Notes: generated by a model not told the origin, from the letters alone. A stretch of 64,000 nt of DNA from Thioclava pacifica DSM 10166 (GCF_000714535.1 NZ_AUND01000034.1:186001-250000), one strand, 5' to 3'. Positions 1-7,317 are shown, counted from the stretch's first letter. A program made the numbers and translations.

Positions 1-1
1 G

Positions 2-526
2 TTTGCCTATGCCGATCACAAGCGGCAGGTCGAGGAGATGCTGGCCGAGGCGCGCGCTTCCCACCCTGCCCTCGAGCAGGTCGTTCTGCGGGTCGGCACG
101 GTGCTGGGAAAAGGCACGGAGAACCAGATCACCGCGCTATTCCACAAGCCGCGCCTGCTCGCGATCCGGGGCTGCGAGAGCCCCTTCGTCTTTATCTGGA
201 CCCGCGACCTCGCGCGCATCCTGATCCGCGCGGCGACCGATGGGCCGCCCGGCATCTTCAATGTCGCGGGCGACGGCGCGCTGGGGGTTACGGATCTCGC
301 ACGTCGTCTGGGCAAACCGGTGCGCCGCCTGCCCGCGCTTGGGATCAAGGCGGCGCTGGCCCTCGCCCATCCGCTGGGGCTGAGCCGCTACGGGCCAGAG
401 CAGGTGCGCTTCCTGCAATACCGCCCCGTGCTCGCAAATGACGCGCTGAAAGCGGAATTCGGGTACACGCCCGAGCTGACCAGCGCCGAGGTTTTCGACC
501 TCTGGGCCCGCGAGGCAGGCCTATGA
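2..526 (+). CDS. NAD-dependent epimerase/dehydratase family protein, 5'-truncated by window edge
   Basis: The reading frame is open from the first bases, so the N-terminal Rossmann half lies outside the window. The visible part begins with a YADHK segment (bases 8-22) that fits the catalytic YxxxK of extended short-chain dehydrogenases. The C-terminal substrate-binding half follows, with a 'PGIFNVAGDGAL' stretch typical of nucleoside-diphosphate-sugar epimerase-like proteins. About 174 residues are visible and end in TGA. The stop overlaps the start of the next SDR gene (ATGA, 523-526), so the two are probably translationally coupled. The substrate cannot be told. It could equally be a NAD(P)H-binding reductase rather than a true epimerase. 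Confidence 0.75.
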   Translation, partial: FAYADHKRQVEEMLAEARASHPALEQVVLRVGTVLGKGTENQITALFHKPRLLAIRGCESPFVFIWTRDLARILIRAATDGPPGIFNVAGDGALGVTDLARRLGKPVRRLPALGIKAALALAHPLGLSRYGPEQVRFLQYRPVLANDALKAEFGYTPELTSAEVFDLWAREAGL

Positions 527-1296
527 GCGCGCGGGTTGCGGTGATTTCAGGCGGTGCCGGGGGGCTCGGCCGGGCTTTGTCGGCGGCGCTGCGGGCCGAG
601 GGTTGGCATGTGGTTCTGCTCGACCTCGATTTCTCAGGGCTTGCGGACGCGCCCGATGAAGAGGCTTTCGCCTGCGATCTCACCGATCCCCTGCAACTGG
701 AGAGGGCGTGCAATGACATCCTCGCCCGCCATCCCCGGATCGACCTCGTTATCTACAATGCAGGCGTCACCCAGATCGGAGCATTCTCCGACCTGACCGA
801 GGCGGCGCATCGTAAAGTCTTCGAAATCAACTATTTCGCGGCAACCGCAATGGCGCGACACTTTCTCGAGCCGCTCCGGCAAAGCCACGGGACGCATCTG
901 GCGATTTCCTCGGTCGCGGGGTTTTCGCCGCTCTACCACCGAACGGCTTATGCGGCGTCGAAACACGCGCTCGAAGGGTTCTTCAAGTCGCTGCGTTCGG
1001 AGGAAGCCCCACATCACGTGCGTGTTCAGATCGCGGCCCCATCCTTCGTCGCGACCAATATCGGCCGTGAAGCACCTGCATCGGGCGGCATTGCCCGACC
1101 GGGATCGGCCCCGGACGGCGTGGATTACATGACGCCCGAAAACGCCGCACGCGAAATCCTGAAAGGTTTGAAATCCAGCCGGCCAATGATCCCGGTGGGT
1201 CGCGTGGCGCGACTGGCATGGTGGATCAACAGCCTTTCTCCAAGACTGTTTCAGCGGTTGATGGAGCGCTCGATCGCGAACTCGGGTCAGGGTTAG
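523..1296 (+). CDS. Short-chain dehydrogenase/reductase (classical SDR)
   Basis: A 257-residue classical SDR. Residues 9-16 (SGGAGGLG) are the glycine-rich NAD(P)-binding turn, NAG is at 79-81, the catalytic serine is around 129-130, and Tyr143/Lys147 form the YxxxK pair (YAASK). The C-terminal tail holds a hydrophobic, aromatic stretch (LAWWINSL) that may sit on the membrane, as in SDRs acting on lipidic or steroid-like substrates; this is inference. It starts with ATG inside the stop of the upstream epimerase-like gene, so the two form an operon. No specific substrate can be assigned. Confidence 0.8.
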   Translation: MSARVAVISGGAGGLGRALSAALRAEGWHVVLLDLDFSGLADAPDEEAFACDLTDPLQLERACNDILARHPRIDLVIYNAGVTQIGAFSDLTEAAHRKVFEINYFAATAMARHFLEPLRQSHGTHLAISSVAGFSPLYHRTAYAASKHALEGFFKSLRSEEAPHHVRVQIAAPSFVATNIGREAPASGGIARPGSAPDGVDYMTPENAAREILKGLKSSRPMIPVGRVARLAWWINSLSPRLFQRLMERSIANSGQG

Positions 1297-1329
1297 GATC
1301 GACCGTCGCGTCTGATATGTAAGGATGAC

Positions 1330-1413
1330 TGGTGCCCGAGGTCGGACTCGAACCGACACGCCTTGCGGCGGCGGATTTTGAATCCGCTGCGTCTACCATT
1401 CCGCCACTCGGGC
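1330..1413 (-). tRNA. tRNA-Leu(CAA)
   Basis: Read on the minus strand, the 7-bp acceptor stem GCCCGAG (1413-1407) pairs with CTCGGGC, followed by an encoded ACCA end at 1333-1330. The anticodon stem-loop is GCGGA-TTCAAAA-TCCGC, giving anticodon CAA (reads UUG). The T-arm carries GGTTCGAGTCC. A long variable arm (CGCCGCAAGGCG region) is present, as expected for a class II leucine tRNA. Total length including CCA is 84 nt. Confidence 0.95.
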
Positions 1414-1424
1414 CCAGTTCCCGT

Positions 1425-1453
1425 CCTCTAGCGCGCCGTCTCGGCGCTGGCAA
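1425..1453 (-). promoter_or_regulatory. Sigma-70-like promoter of tRNA-Leu
   Basis: On the minus strand, a -35 TTGCCA (1453-1448) and a -10 TAGAGG (1430-1425) are separated by exactly 17 bp. The -10 ends 11 bases before the mature tRNA 5' end, so the primary transcript would carry a leader of only a few bases. The element lies wholly in the gap between the YpfJ-like protease stop and the tRNA. Confidence 0.55.
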
Positions 1454-1459
1454 GCGCCC

Positions 1460-2323
1460 TCAGAGGTTGCGCACAGAAAACGTGTCGCATTGCTTGAGAT
1501 CGCCGCTTTGATAGCCACGCTCGAACCAGCGTTGACGCTGGGCGGAGCTGCCATGGGTGAAACTGTCGGGCATCGGCACCCGGCCTGCATTGCGCTGCAG
1601 CGTATCATCCCCGATCCGCGCCGCGGCATTCATCGCCTCGCCGATATCGCCCGGCTCGATCGAGCCGAATTGCTCCTGCGCCTGTCGCGCCCAGATCCCC
1701 GAGAAGCAGTCGGCCTGCAACTCGATGCGCACCGAGAGCGCGTTCGACTGCGCCTGCGAGCTTTGCGCGCGGATCTGGTTGACCTTGCCGAGAATGCCCA
1801 GCTCGTCCTGAACGTGATGCGCGACCTCATGGGCCACGACATAGGCGGCCGCGAAATCGCCCTTGGCCCCGAGCTGCTGGCTGAGCGTGTCGAAGAAGGC
1901 AGTGTCGAGATAGACCTTCTTGTCGCCCGGACAGTAAAACGGACCCGTCGCCCCGCTTGCATTGCCGCAAGAGGAACGCGTGATGCCGCTATAGAGAACC
2001 AGCGTCACCGGATGATATTGCCGCCCAAGCTGGTCGCGGAAGATCCCGTCCCAGACATCTTCGGTATCAGCCAGCGTCACGGAGACGAAATCCCCCATCG
2101 CCTTCTCGCGTTCGCTCAGCTCGCCCGATTGAGTCACGACCGGGCCGGACGATGTCGTGCCCTCGAGAAGAGGAGTCAGATCGACGCCAAGGAAATAGCC
2201 GATCACGACGATCGCCAGCACCCCAAGTCCGCCGCCCCCGAGCCGGATCGCGCCGCCACCCGCAGATCGCTGCCCGCGCCGGTCCTCGATATTGCGGCTG
2301 CCCCGCCGTCCACGCCATTGCAT
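1460..2323 (-). CDS. YpfJ-type neutral zinc metallopeptidase
   Basis: A 287-residue protein of the putative neutral zinc metallopeptidase family (YpfJ, Pfam Zn_peptidase). Residues about 29-46 form a transmembrane anchor after a charged N-terminus, and the catalytic domain holds HEVAHH at 165-170 (zinc ligands His165 and His169, catalytic Glu166). 'LQADCFSGIWA' further on is the usual conserved downstream segment with the third ligand region. The start at 2323 was chosen over an upstream ATG (2428) because GGGAGG sits correctly spaced before it and because the family motif MQWRGRR-S-NIEDRRG begins there. Its substrate is unknown. Confidence 0.85.
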   Translation of the reverse strand: MQWRGRRGSRNIEDRRGQRSAGGGAIRLGGGGLGVLAIVVIGYFLGVDLTPLLEGTTSSGPVVTQSGELSEREKAMGDFVSVTLADTEDVWDGIFRDQLGRQYHPVTLVLYSGITRSSCGNASGATGPFYCPGDKKVYLDTAFFDTLSQQLGAKGDFAAAYVVAHEVAHHVQDELGILGKVNQIRAQSSQAQSNALSVRIELQADCFSGIWARQAQEQFGSIEPGDIGEAMNAAARIGDDTLQRNAGRVPMPDSFTHGSSAQRQRWFERGYQSGDLKQCDTFSVRNL

Positions 2324-2459
2324 AGCCCCGACCTCCCGTCTCACTTTCGTGCAGATTAGCGCAAGCGAGACAAAAGCAAAGGCCGAGAGCGCCCCCTCCG
2401 GCTTGACCTCGGCGCGCAGGAGAGGCACGAAGCAGCCGAGCAGGACAGATGAGGCGCCG

Positions 2460-3038
2460 ATGATCCGCGGTATTTATGACTGGACGATGGCCCGCGCGAG
2501 CCATCCAAAGGCGATGTGGTTTCTGGCCGCCGTCGCCTTCATCGAGGCCTCGGTTTTCCCGATCCCACCTGATGTGCTGATGATCCCGATGATCCTCGCG
2601 CGGCCCTGGGCGGCCTGGCGCATCGCGCTGGTGGCGACACTCGGCTCAGTTTTGGGAGGCTGCCTGGGCTACCTGATCGGTTACGGGTTCATGGATGCGA
2701 TCGGTCAGCCTGTACTGGAGTTCTACGGCAAGGCGGGCGCCTTCGACGAACTGGCCGCACGGTTCAACGAAATGGGCGGTTGGGCGGTGCTGATCGCCGG
2801 GGTCACACCTTTCCCCTACAAGGTGATCACGATCTTTTCCGGCGCGACCCATCTCAATCCGGCGCTCTTTCTGGGAGTGTCCGTCATCGCACGGGCTCTG
2901 CGCTTTTTCGTCGTGGCTGCGCTCTTGTGGAAATTCGGCGCGCCGATCAAAGTCTTCATCGAGCGCTGGCTCGGCCTGCTCTTCACGCTTTTCGTCGTTC
3001 TGCTAATCGGCGGATTCTACCTGTTGAAATATCTCTGA
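2460..3038 (+). CDS. YqaA-type DedA/VTT-domain membrane protein
   Basis: A 192-residue integral membrane protein of the YqaA branch of the DedA/SNARE-associated (VTT) superfamily. Signature stretches are the proline-rich re-entrant region 'FPIPPDVLMIPMILARP' near residue 30 and 'PFPYKVITIFSGA' near 120. Four or more hydrophobic segments are evident. DedA proteins are linked to undecaprenyl-phosphate or phospholipid flipping; for the YqaA branch this is only inferred. The start at 2460 matches the family N-terminus. The gene is divergent from the zinc protease and is followed eight bases later by dsbB, so the two are likely co-transcribed. Confidence 0.82.
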   Translation: MIRGIYDWTMARASHPKAMWFLAAVAFIEASVFPIPPDVLMIPMILARPWAAWRIALVATLGSVLGGCLGYLIGYGFMDAIGQPVLEFYGKAGAFDELAARFNEMGGWAVLIAGVTPFPYKVITIFSGATHLNPALFLGVSVIARALRFFVVAALLWKFGAPIKVFIERWLGLLFTLFVVLLIGGFYLLKYL

Positions 3039-3046
3039 GGACGCTC

Positions 3047-3535
3047 ATGCAAACCCGGCTCGATTTCCGTATGCTCGTTGGATACGCCGCCGCTGGCTCC
3101 GCATTCGTCCTTGCCGGGGCGCTGATGTTTCAGGCGATAGGCTATGCGCCCTGTCACCTGTGCCTGCTGCAACGTTGGCCGCACCTTGCCGCCGCACTGA
3201 TCGGGCTCGCGATCCTTGCCTTCCGCCTGCCCGGCTGGACCGCGCTTCTGGGCATGGTCGCGGCGCTGACCACCTCCGGTCTCGGCTTCTACCACTCCGG
3301 GGTCGAGCGCAAGATTTTCGCCGGCCCGGTCGATTGCACCTCCGGCGCGGTGAACACGACGCTTTCGGCAGCCGATCTGATGAAGCAGATCAACGATGCC
3401 CCGCTCGTGCGGTGCGACGAGATTCCGTGGGACATCTTCGGCATCACCATGGCCAACCTCAATGCCGTGGGCTCGTTGGTCCTGGCCGGGATCTGGTTCT
3501 GGGCCTTCCTGAAATCGCGCCGCAGCGCCGCTTGA
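3047..3535 (+). CDS. dsbB: Disulfide bond formation protein B (DsbB)
   Basis: A 162-residue inner-membrane quinone reductase that reoxidises periplasmic DsbA-type thiol oxidases. Both redox pairs are visible: Cys36-Cys39 (PCHLC) at the end of the first membrane helix, and Cys97/Cys123 in the second periplasmic loop (VDCTSG and VRCDEIPW). The CxxxPWDxFG segment after Cys123 is typical of the family, and four membrane helices are evident. The start is preceded by GAGGAC; the gene follows the YqaA-type gene closely. A copy of the window's structured repeat begins about ten bases after the stop. Confidence 0.92.
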   Translation: MQTRLDFRMLVGYAAAGSAFVLAGALMFQAIGYAPCHLCLLQRWPHLAAALIGLAILAFRLPGWTALLGMVAALTTSGLGFYHSGVERKIFAGPVDCTSGAVNTTLSAADLMKQINDAPLVRCDEIPWDIFGITMANLNAVGSLVLAGIWFWAFLKSRRSAA

Positions 3536-3546
3536 AGCCATGAAAA

Positions 3547-3610
3547 AGGGGGCGCTGCCCCCTTTCGGCCTTCGGCCATTCACCCCTGAGAAAATTCATG
3601 CCGTTGAAGG
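3547..3610 (+). repeat. Structured intergenic repeat, copy R1 (diverged variant)
   Basis: A GGGGGC-GCT-GCCCCC hairpin (3548-3562) flanked by AAA and TTT, then a short GGCC-TTC-GGCC hairpin (3567-3577), then a tail reading CACCCCTGAGAAAATTC and ending GTTGAAGG. It follows the dsbB stop by about ten bases in the sense direction and probably acts as its 3' end or terminator. The tail matches copy R6 (near 57900) better than copies R2-R5. Confidence 0.7.
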
Positions 3611-3660
3611 GCAGATCGCTTTCGGTCCACTGCGCCTAGTATTGCGGGGGCGCGCGGAAA

Positions 3661-3682
3661 CGCGGGGGGATTGTCCCCCGCG
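3661..3682 (-). terminator. GC-rich hairpin downstream of bdhA
   Basis: CGCGGGGG (3661-3668) pairs perfectly with CCCCCGCG (3675-3682) around a 6-base loop, 12 bases past the bdhA stop on the minus strand. There is no clear U-tract, so it may stabilise the 3' end rather than terminate on its own. Confidence 0.45.
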
Positions 3683-3693
3683 CCCGCCAGGGA

Positions 3694-4467
3694 TCAGAGC
3701 GCTGTCCAGCCGCCATCGACCGAAATGGTGGTGCCGGTGATTTGCGCGGCCGCATCCGAGCACAGGAAGACCGCCGTGCCGCCGATCTGCTCGGTGGTGG
3801 CGAAATCCTTCGAGGGCTGGCGTGCGAGGATGACCTTCTCGATCACCTCTTCCTCGGTCATGTTGTATTCCTTCGCCGTGTCGGGGATCTGCGCCTCGAC
3901 GAGCGGGGTTTTCACATAACCCGGGCAGATCGCGTTCGCGGTGATGTCTTCCTTCGCGGTCTCGAGTGCGGTGACCTTGGTCAGGCCCACGACGCCATGC
4001 TTGGCCGAGACATAGGCCGATTTATAGGGCGAGGCGGTCAGCCCGTGAGCGGAGGCGATATTGACGACGCGCCCCCAGCCCGCCTTGCGCATCATCGGCA
4101 GCGCCACGGCGGTGGTGTGGAAAGCGGAGGTCAGCATGATCGCGATGATCGCGTCCCATTTCTCGACCGGGAATTCGTCGATCGGCGAGACATGCTGGAT
4201 GCCCGCATTATTGACGAGGATATCGCATTTGCCCGCCTGTTCGATCAGCGCGCGCGCCTCGGCCCCTTTCGACAGGTCCGCCTTGATGTAGCGCGCCGTG
4301 ACACCGAATTCCTTGCCCAGATCGGCGGCGAGCTGGTGGTCTTCCTCGCGGTCGGTGAAGGAATTGAGCACCACATCCGCGCCTGCGCGGGCCAGTTCGC
4401 GTGCGACGCCGAGGCCGATCCCCGAATTCGAGCCGGTGATGACGGCGGTTTTTCCCTTGAGCGACAT
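3694..4467 (-). CDS. bdhA: 3-hydroxybutyrate dehydrogenase
   Basis: A 257-residue SDR that interconverts 3-hydroxybutyrate and acetoacetate with NAD, the first step in using degraded polyhydroxybutyrate. TGSNSGIG is at 11-18, NNAG at 86-89, and the catalytic triad is Ser139, Tyr152 and Lys156 (YVSAK). The substrate-binding lid region 'CPGYVKTPLVEAQIPDTAK' is characteristic of bacterial 3-hydroxybutyrate dehydrogenases. It ends SVDGGWTAL, as classical SDRs of this type do. The start at 4467 has an AGGAGAGG ribosome-binding site. It stands alone on its strand. A CTGC-N4-GCAC palindromic site lies about 80 bases upstream. Confidence 0.9.
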   Translation of the reverse strand: MSLKGKTAVITGSNSGIGLGVARELARAGADVVLNSFTDREEDHQLAADLGKEFGVTARYIKADLSKGAEARALIEQAGKCDILVNNAGIQHVSPIDEFPVEKWDAIIAIMLTSAFHTTAVALPMMRKAGWGRVVNIASAHGLTASPYKSAYVSAKHGVVGLTKVTALETAKEDITANAICPGYVKTPLVEAQIPDTAKEYNMTEEEVIEKVILARQPSKDFATTEQIGGTAVFLCSDAAAQITGTTISVDGGWTAL

Positions 4468-4544
4468 GTCCTCTCCTTCCTGGTGACTGGATACTGAGTC
4501 TCGATTTGGCGCGATCATGGCGCGCGGCCAGCGCAAAGACCATG

Positions 4545-4556
4545 CTGCACGTGCAC
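4545..4556. promoter_or_regulatory. Possible PhaR-type operator upstream of bdhA
   Basis: The bases CTGCACGTGCAC contain a perfect 10-bp palindrome (4546-4555) and fit CTGC-N4-GCA[C/G]. From memory, PhaR repressors of polyhydroxybutyrate metabolism in Rhodobacter-type bacteria bind CTGC-N3-4-GCAG; here the last base deviates. The site lies in the bdhA leader/promoter region, so control by PHB status is plausible but inferred. Confidence 0.35.
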
Positions 4557-4606
4557 ATGCGTGTGAAGCGGTGACGGGGCAGCTTGCAAAAACGGTGAGC
4601 GGAAAG

Positions 4607-4681
4607 AAAAAAGACGCCCGCGCAAAGCGGGCGTCAAGTCATGAGGCAGGTTTCATACAGGCAAGAAACCTATCGAGCAGT
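4607..4681 (-). ncRNA. Candidate small RNA, about 75 nt
   Basis: A free-standing transcription unit on the minus strand with no ORF. A promoter ends at 4688, giving a predicted start near 4681. A GGTTTC...GAAACC hairpin follows (4670-4649), then a single-stranded linker with CCTGCCTCATGACTT, then a perfect 9-bp terminator stem GACGCCCGC/GCGGGCGTC (4635-4613) with six T residues (4612-4607). Nothing coding lies upstream on this strand, so the terminator cannot belong to a protein gene. It is divergent from the peptide-binding protein gene and upstream of bdhA. I do not recognise a named sRNA family. Confidence 0.65.
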
Positions 4682-4687
4682 GCCCCC

Positions 4688-4716
4688 TTTATAAGCAATC
4701 GCGTGCCACTCTCCAA
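4688..4716 (-). promoter_or_regulatory. Promoter of the candidate small RNA
   Basis: On the minus strand, -35 TTGGAG (4716-4711) and -10 TATAAA (4693-4688) are separated by exactly 17 bp. The -10 is the most A/T-rich hexamer in this gap and stands out in a GC-rich genome. It is followed by GGGGGCA, placing the start near 4681. Confidence 0.6.
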
Positions 4717-4725
4717 GGGAAAAGT

Positions 4726-4754
4726 TTGCGCAGTTTCAAACCTCTCGCTAGCTT
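4726..4754 (+). promoter_or_regulatory. Possible promoter of the peptide-binding protein gene
   Basis: TTGCGC (4726-4731) and TAGCTT (4749-4754) lie 17 bp apart on the plus strand, about 38 bases upstream of the ATG at 4792. It is back-to-back with the sRNA promoter, so the two units may share a regulator. Confidence 0.4.
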
Positions 4755-4791
4755 GGCGTCATAAAATACGGGCAGACGGGGAATTGTTGAC

Positions 4792-6612
4792 ATGCGGGCA
4801 TCGATGTTTTTCCACGGCGTCGCGGCGCTGGCATTGGGGCTCGCCCCTGTATTTACAGGCCGCGCTTGGGCCGAGCCACAACCGGCGATTGCGATGTATG
4901 GCGAGCCGGCCCTGCCCGCGGGGTTTACCCATCTTCCCTATGCCGATCCTGACGCCCCGAAGGGGGGCGAGATCCGATTCGGGGTCTCGGGAATGTTCGA
5001 TTCGCTCAATCCCTGGATCCTGAACGGACGCCCGGCGGAGGGAATCAGCCGCTATGTGACCGAATCGCTAATGGGCCGGTCGATGGACGAGCCCTTCACG
5101 CTCTATGGGCTCCTCGCGGAATCGGTCGAAACGGACGACGCGCGCAGCTGGGTCGAGTTCACGCTGCGCCCGGATGCCAAATTCTCCGATGGCAATCCGG
5201 TCACGGTCGAAGACGTGATCTGGTCCTACGAGACGCTCGGCACGCAGGGCCATCCGCGTTACCAGAATGCCTGGTCGAAGGTCGCCAAGATCGAGCAGAC
5301 CGGGCCGCGCAAACTGCGGATCACTTTCAAGGTGCCTGATCGTGAGCTGGCGCTGATCATGGGGATGCGCCCGGTCCTGGAAAAGGCGCAATGGGCGGAC
5401 AAGGATTTCGCCTCGACCACCGATATCGTGCCGATCGGATCCGGGCCTTACACGGTAGGTCGCGTCGATCCGGGCAAGTTCATCGAACTCAAGCGAAACC
5501 CCGATTACTGGGGGCGCGATCTGGGCTTCAACAAGGGCCGGAACAATTTCGACGTGATCCGCTATGATTTCTTCGGCGATGGCGGCGTGGTGTTCGAGGC
5601 CTTCAAGGGCGGCGAGACTGACAGCTATACCGAATGGAACGCCGCTGATTGGGGCCGCAATTATGATTTTCCGGCGGTGCAATCCGGCGAGGTCGTGAAA
5701 TCCGAGATCCCGAACGGGCGACCCTCGGGGATCAAGGGGCTGGTGATGAACACCCGCAACCCGATCTTCGCGGATTGGCGGGTGCGTCAGGCGATGATCG
5801 ACGCGTTCAACTTCGAATTCATCAACACCACGATCAATGGCGGGGCCGAGCCGCGCATCACCTCTTATTTCTCGAACTCGGAGCTGGGCATGAAGCCCGG
5901 CCCCGCTGAGGGCAAGGTCAAGGCGCTGCTGGAGCCTTTCGCAAGTCAGCTCCCGCCCGGCACGATCGACGGATACGCCTTGCCGCAATCGGATGGAGGC
6001 GTGCGCAACCGCAAGAACATGCGCGCGGCGACGAAACTGCTCGAAGACGCGGGCTGGCAGGTCGACAGCGACGGAGTGCTCAAGAAGAATGGTCAGCCCT
6101 TCAGCTTCGAGATCGTGCTGCAACAGGGCGCAGCCGAGACCCAGAGCATCGTCGACATCTATGTCGAGGCGCTGAAGAAGCTCGGCATCTTCCCGAAAGT
6201 CACGGTGATCGACGATGCGCAATATTCGCAGCGCACAAACGCCTATGATTTCGACATGGCCTGGTATTGGCGCGCGCTTTCGCTAAGCCCCGGCAACGAG
6301 CAGATGCTGTATTGGGGGGCGAAGGGGGTGACGGAACCGGGTTCGCGCAACTGGATGGGCATGAACTCGCCGGCGGCGGAGGCAATGATCCAGGCGATGC
6401 TGAATGCGCGCAGCCACGAGGATTTCGTGGCCGCGACCCGCGCGCTCGATCGGATACTCACGTCGGGTCGGTACGTGATCCCGATGTGGTATCCACCGGT
6501 TGACCGCATCGCCCATATCAAGCAACTTCGTTTCCCGGAGAAGACCCCGCTCTACGGGGCTTGGCCCGGGTTCCAACCCGATGTTTGGTGGTATGACGAG
6601 GCAGGAAAATGA
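4792..6612 (+). CDS. Periplasmic peptide-binding protein, family 5 (YejA-like)
   Basis: A 606-residue extracellular solute-binding protein of ABC peptide transporters, closest in feel to YejA (microcin C/long peptides). A signal peptide covers about residues 1-27, with cleavage near GRAWA-EPQ. The mature protein opens with a YGEPALPAGF segment and a 'DAPKGGEIRFG' strand typical of the YejA branch, and later shows 'SGPYTVGRVDPGKFIELKRNPDYWG', the SBP_bac_5 core pattern. No permease or ATPase gene is adjacent, so it is an orphan binding protein in this window. The stop overlaps the ATG of a small lipoprotein (ATGA, 6609-6612), implying coupled translation. The ligand is inferred only. Confidence 0.85.
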   Translation: MRASMFFHGVAALALGLAPVFTGRAWAEPQPAIAMYGEPALPAGFTHLPYADPDAPKGGEIRFGVSGMFDSLNPWILNGRPAEGISRYVTESLMGRSMDEPFTLYGLLAESVETDDARSWVEFTLRPDAKFSDGNPVTVEDVIWSYETLGTQGHPRYQNAWSKVAKIEQTGPRKLRITFKVPDRELALIMGMRPVLEKAQWADKDFASTTDIVPIGSGPYTVGRVDPGKFIELKRNPDYWGRDLGFNKGRNNFDVIRYDFFGDGGVVFEAFKGGETDSYTEWNAADWGRNYDFPAVQSGEVVKSEIPNGRPSGIKGLVMNTRNPIFADWRVRQAMIDAFNFEFINTTINGGAEPRITSYFSNSELGMKPGPAEGKVKALLEPFASQLPPGTIDGYALPQSDGGVRNRKNMRAATKLLEDAGWQVDSDGVLKKNGQPFSFEIVLQQGAAETQSIVDIYVEALKKLGIFPKVTVIDDAQYSQRTNAYDFDMAWYWRALSLSPGNEQMLYWGAKGVTEPGSRNWMGMNSPAAEAMIQAMLNARSHEDFVAATRALDRILTSGRYVIPMWYPPVDRIAHIKQLRFPEKTPLYGAWPGFQPDVWWYDEAGK

Positions 6613-6725
6613 AGAAACTGGTCCTTCTCGCCGCGCTGGCTGCGGCATTGGCAGGCTGTAATACGGTTGCAGGCGTGGGCGACGATGTCTCCTCGGGCGC
6701 TCGCACGGTGCAAAGCTGGTTCTGA
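6609..6725 (+). CDS. Entericidin A/B family small lipoprotein
   Basis: A 38-residue lipoprotein. Lys-Lys at positions 2-3, a hydrophobic core, and the lipobox LAGC place lipidated Cys17 after signal peptidase II cleavage. The mature part, CNTVAGVGDDVSSGA, matches the entericidin (EcnA/EcnB) pattern of a Cys-Asn-Thr start followed by G-GxD. In enteric bacteria entericidins form an antidote/toxin pair linked to stationary-phase lysis; single copies are common in alphaproteobacteria with no proven role. It overlaps the stop of the peptide-binding protein by four bases, an unusual partner. It was found by reading the frame directly. Confidence 0.8.
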   Translation: MKKLVLLAALAAALAGCNTVAGVGDDVSSGARTVQSWF

Positions 6726-6863
6726 TCACGGTCCGCTGAAAGGCGTGTGACGGAACCGCCGACCGGAAAATTTCCTTTTGCCTTGCAAACCTGCCCGCGC
6801 GATCCTTTCTCGTAAAAAGGAGCACGCGGCAAAAGCGTTCTGCGCTCAGGATGGAGAAGACTG

Positions 6864-7187
6864 ATGAAATGGCACCATATCGAAGAAAACTGGGCGGCCT
6901 TCTACGAGGCGATCGTCGATAAATGGCCCGAGGCCGATGAGGCCGAGCTGGACGAGATCGACGGTGACCAGCGTGCTTTCGTGAAATATATCGCCGAACT
7001 GACCGAGCAGGAGCCAGCCGATGCGCGCGAGGAGATCCTCGACTGGATGCGCGGCGAGTTGCCCTCCGATGTCGTGATGGATCCCGGCCATGACGGGCAT
7101 TCGATCGCCCTTTCCGCGAAATATGTCGGCGAAGGCGAGGATGAATACGACGACGATGCCCGCTTCGGGGATGATGAAAAGGAGTGA
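6864..7187 (+). CDS. CsbD-like small acidic protein
   Basis: A 107-residue, very acidic, soluble protein. The N-terminal 25 residues (MKWHHIEENWAAFYEAIVDKW) follow the CsbD stress-protein pattern M-W-IE-NW--f---v--kW, continuing with 'DELDEIDGDQRAFVKYIAELT' where CsbD has its second helix. The C-terminal 20 residues are mostly Asp/Glu. CsbD proteins are general stress-response proteins of unknown biochemistry. Homology is inferred from the pattern. A GGATGGAGAA ribosome-binding region precedes the start. A copy of the structured repeat begins 24 bases after the stop. Confidence 0.6.
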   Translation: MKWHHIEENWAAFYEAIVDKWPEADEAELDEIDGDQRAFVKYIAELTEQEPADAREEILDWMRGELPSDVVMDPGHDGHSIALSAKYVGEGEDEYDDDARFGDDEKE

Positions 7188-7210
7188 GCGGCGTCTCGGC
7201 TGAGAGGTCG

Positions 7211-7270
7211 AGGGGGCGCTGCCCCCGCGGCTTCGCCGCCCCCCGAGATATTTTCATCAAGAAGAAGGGG
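7211..7270 (+). repeat. Structured intergenic repeat, copy R2
   Basis: GGGGGC-GCT-GCCCCC hairpin (7212-7226), then a GCGGC-TTC-GCCGC hairpin (7227-7239), then the conserved tail CCCCCGAGATATTTTC followed by ATCAAGAAGAAGG. It follows the CsbD-like gene in the sense direction. Confidence 0.8.
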
Positions 7271-7282
7271 AGGGGTTCGGTC

Positions 7283-7311
7283 TTGCTCGGACGCGCGCGG
7301 CGGCCTAGCTA
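7283..7311 (+). promoter_or_regulatory. Promoter predicting a leaderless mRNA
   Basis: TTGCTC (7283-7288) and TAGCTA (7306-7311) are separated by 17 bp. Only six bases lie between the -10 and the ATG at 7318, so transcription should start at or next to the A of the start codon. No Shine-Dalgarno sequence exists before this ATG, which agrees with leaderless translation. Confidence 0.5.
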
Positions 7312-7317
7312 GACGGC

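Noticed and set aside
1330-1413. tRNA-Leu as an island insertion site
   Set aside because: No integrase, no duplicated tRNA 3' end, and flanking genes are ordinary chromosomal ones.
6726-6863. EcfG-type stress promoter (GGAAC) before the CsbD-like gene
   Set aside because: GGAACC occurs at about 6753 but a properly spaced -10 (CGTT-like at 16-17 bp) is not present, and many Rhodobacterales lack this sigma system.
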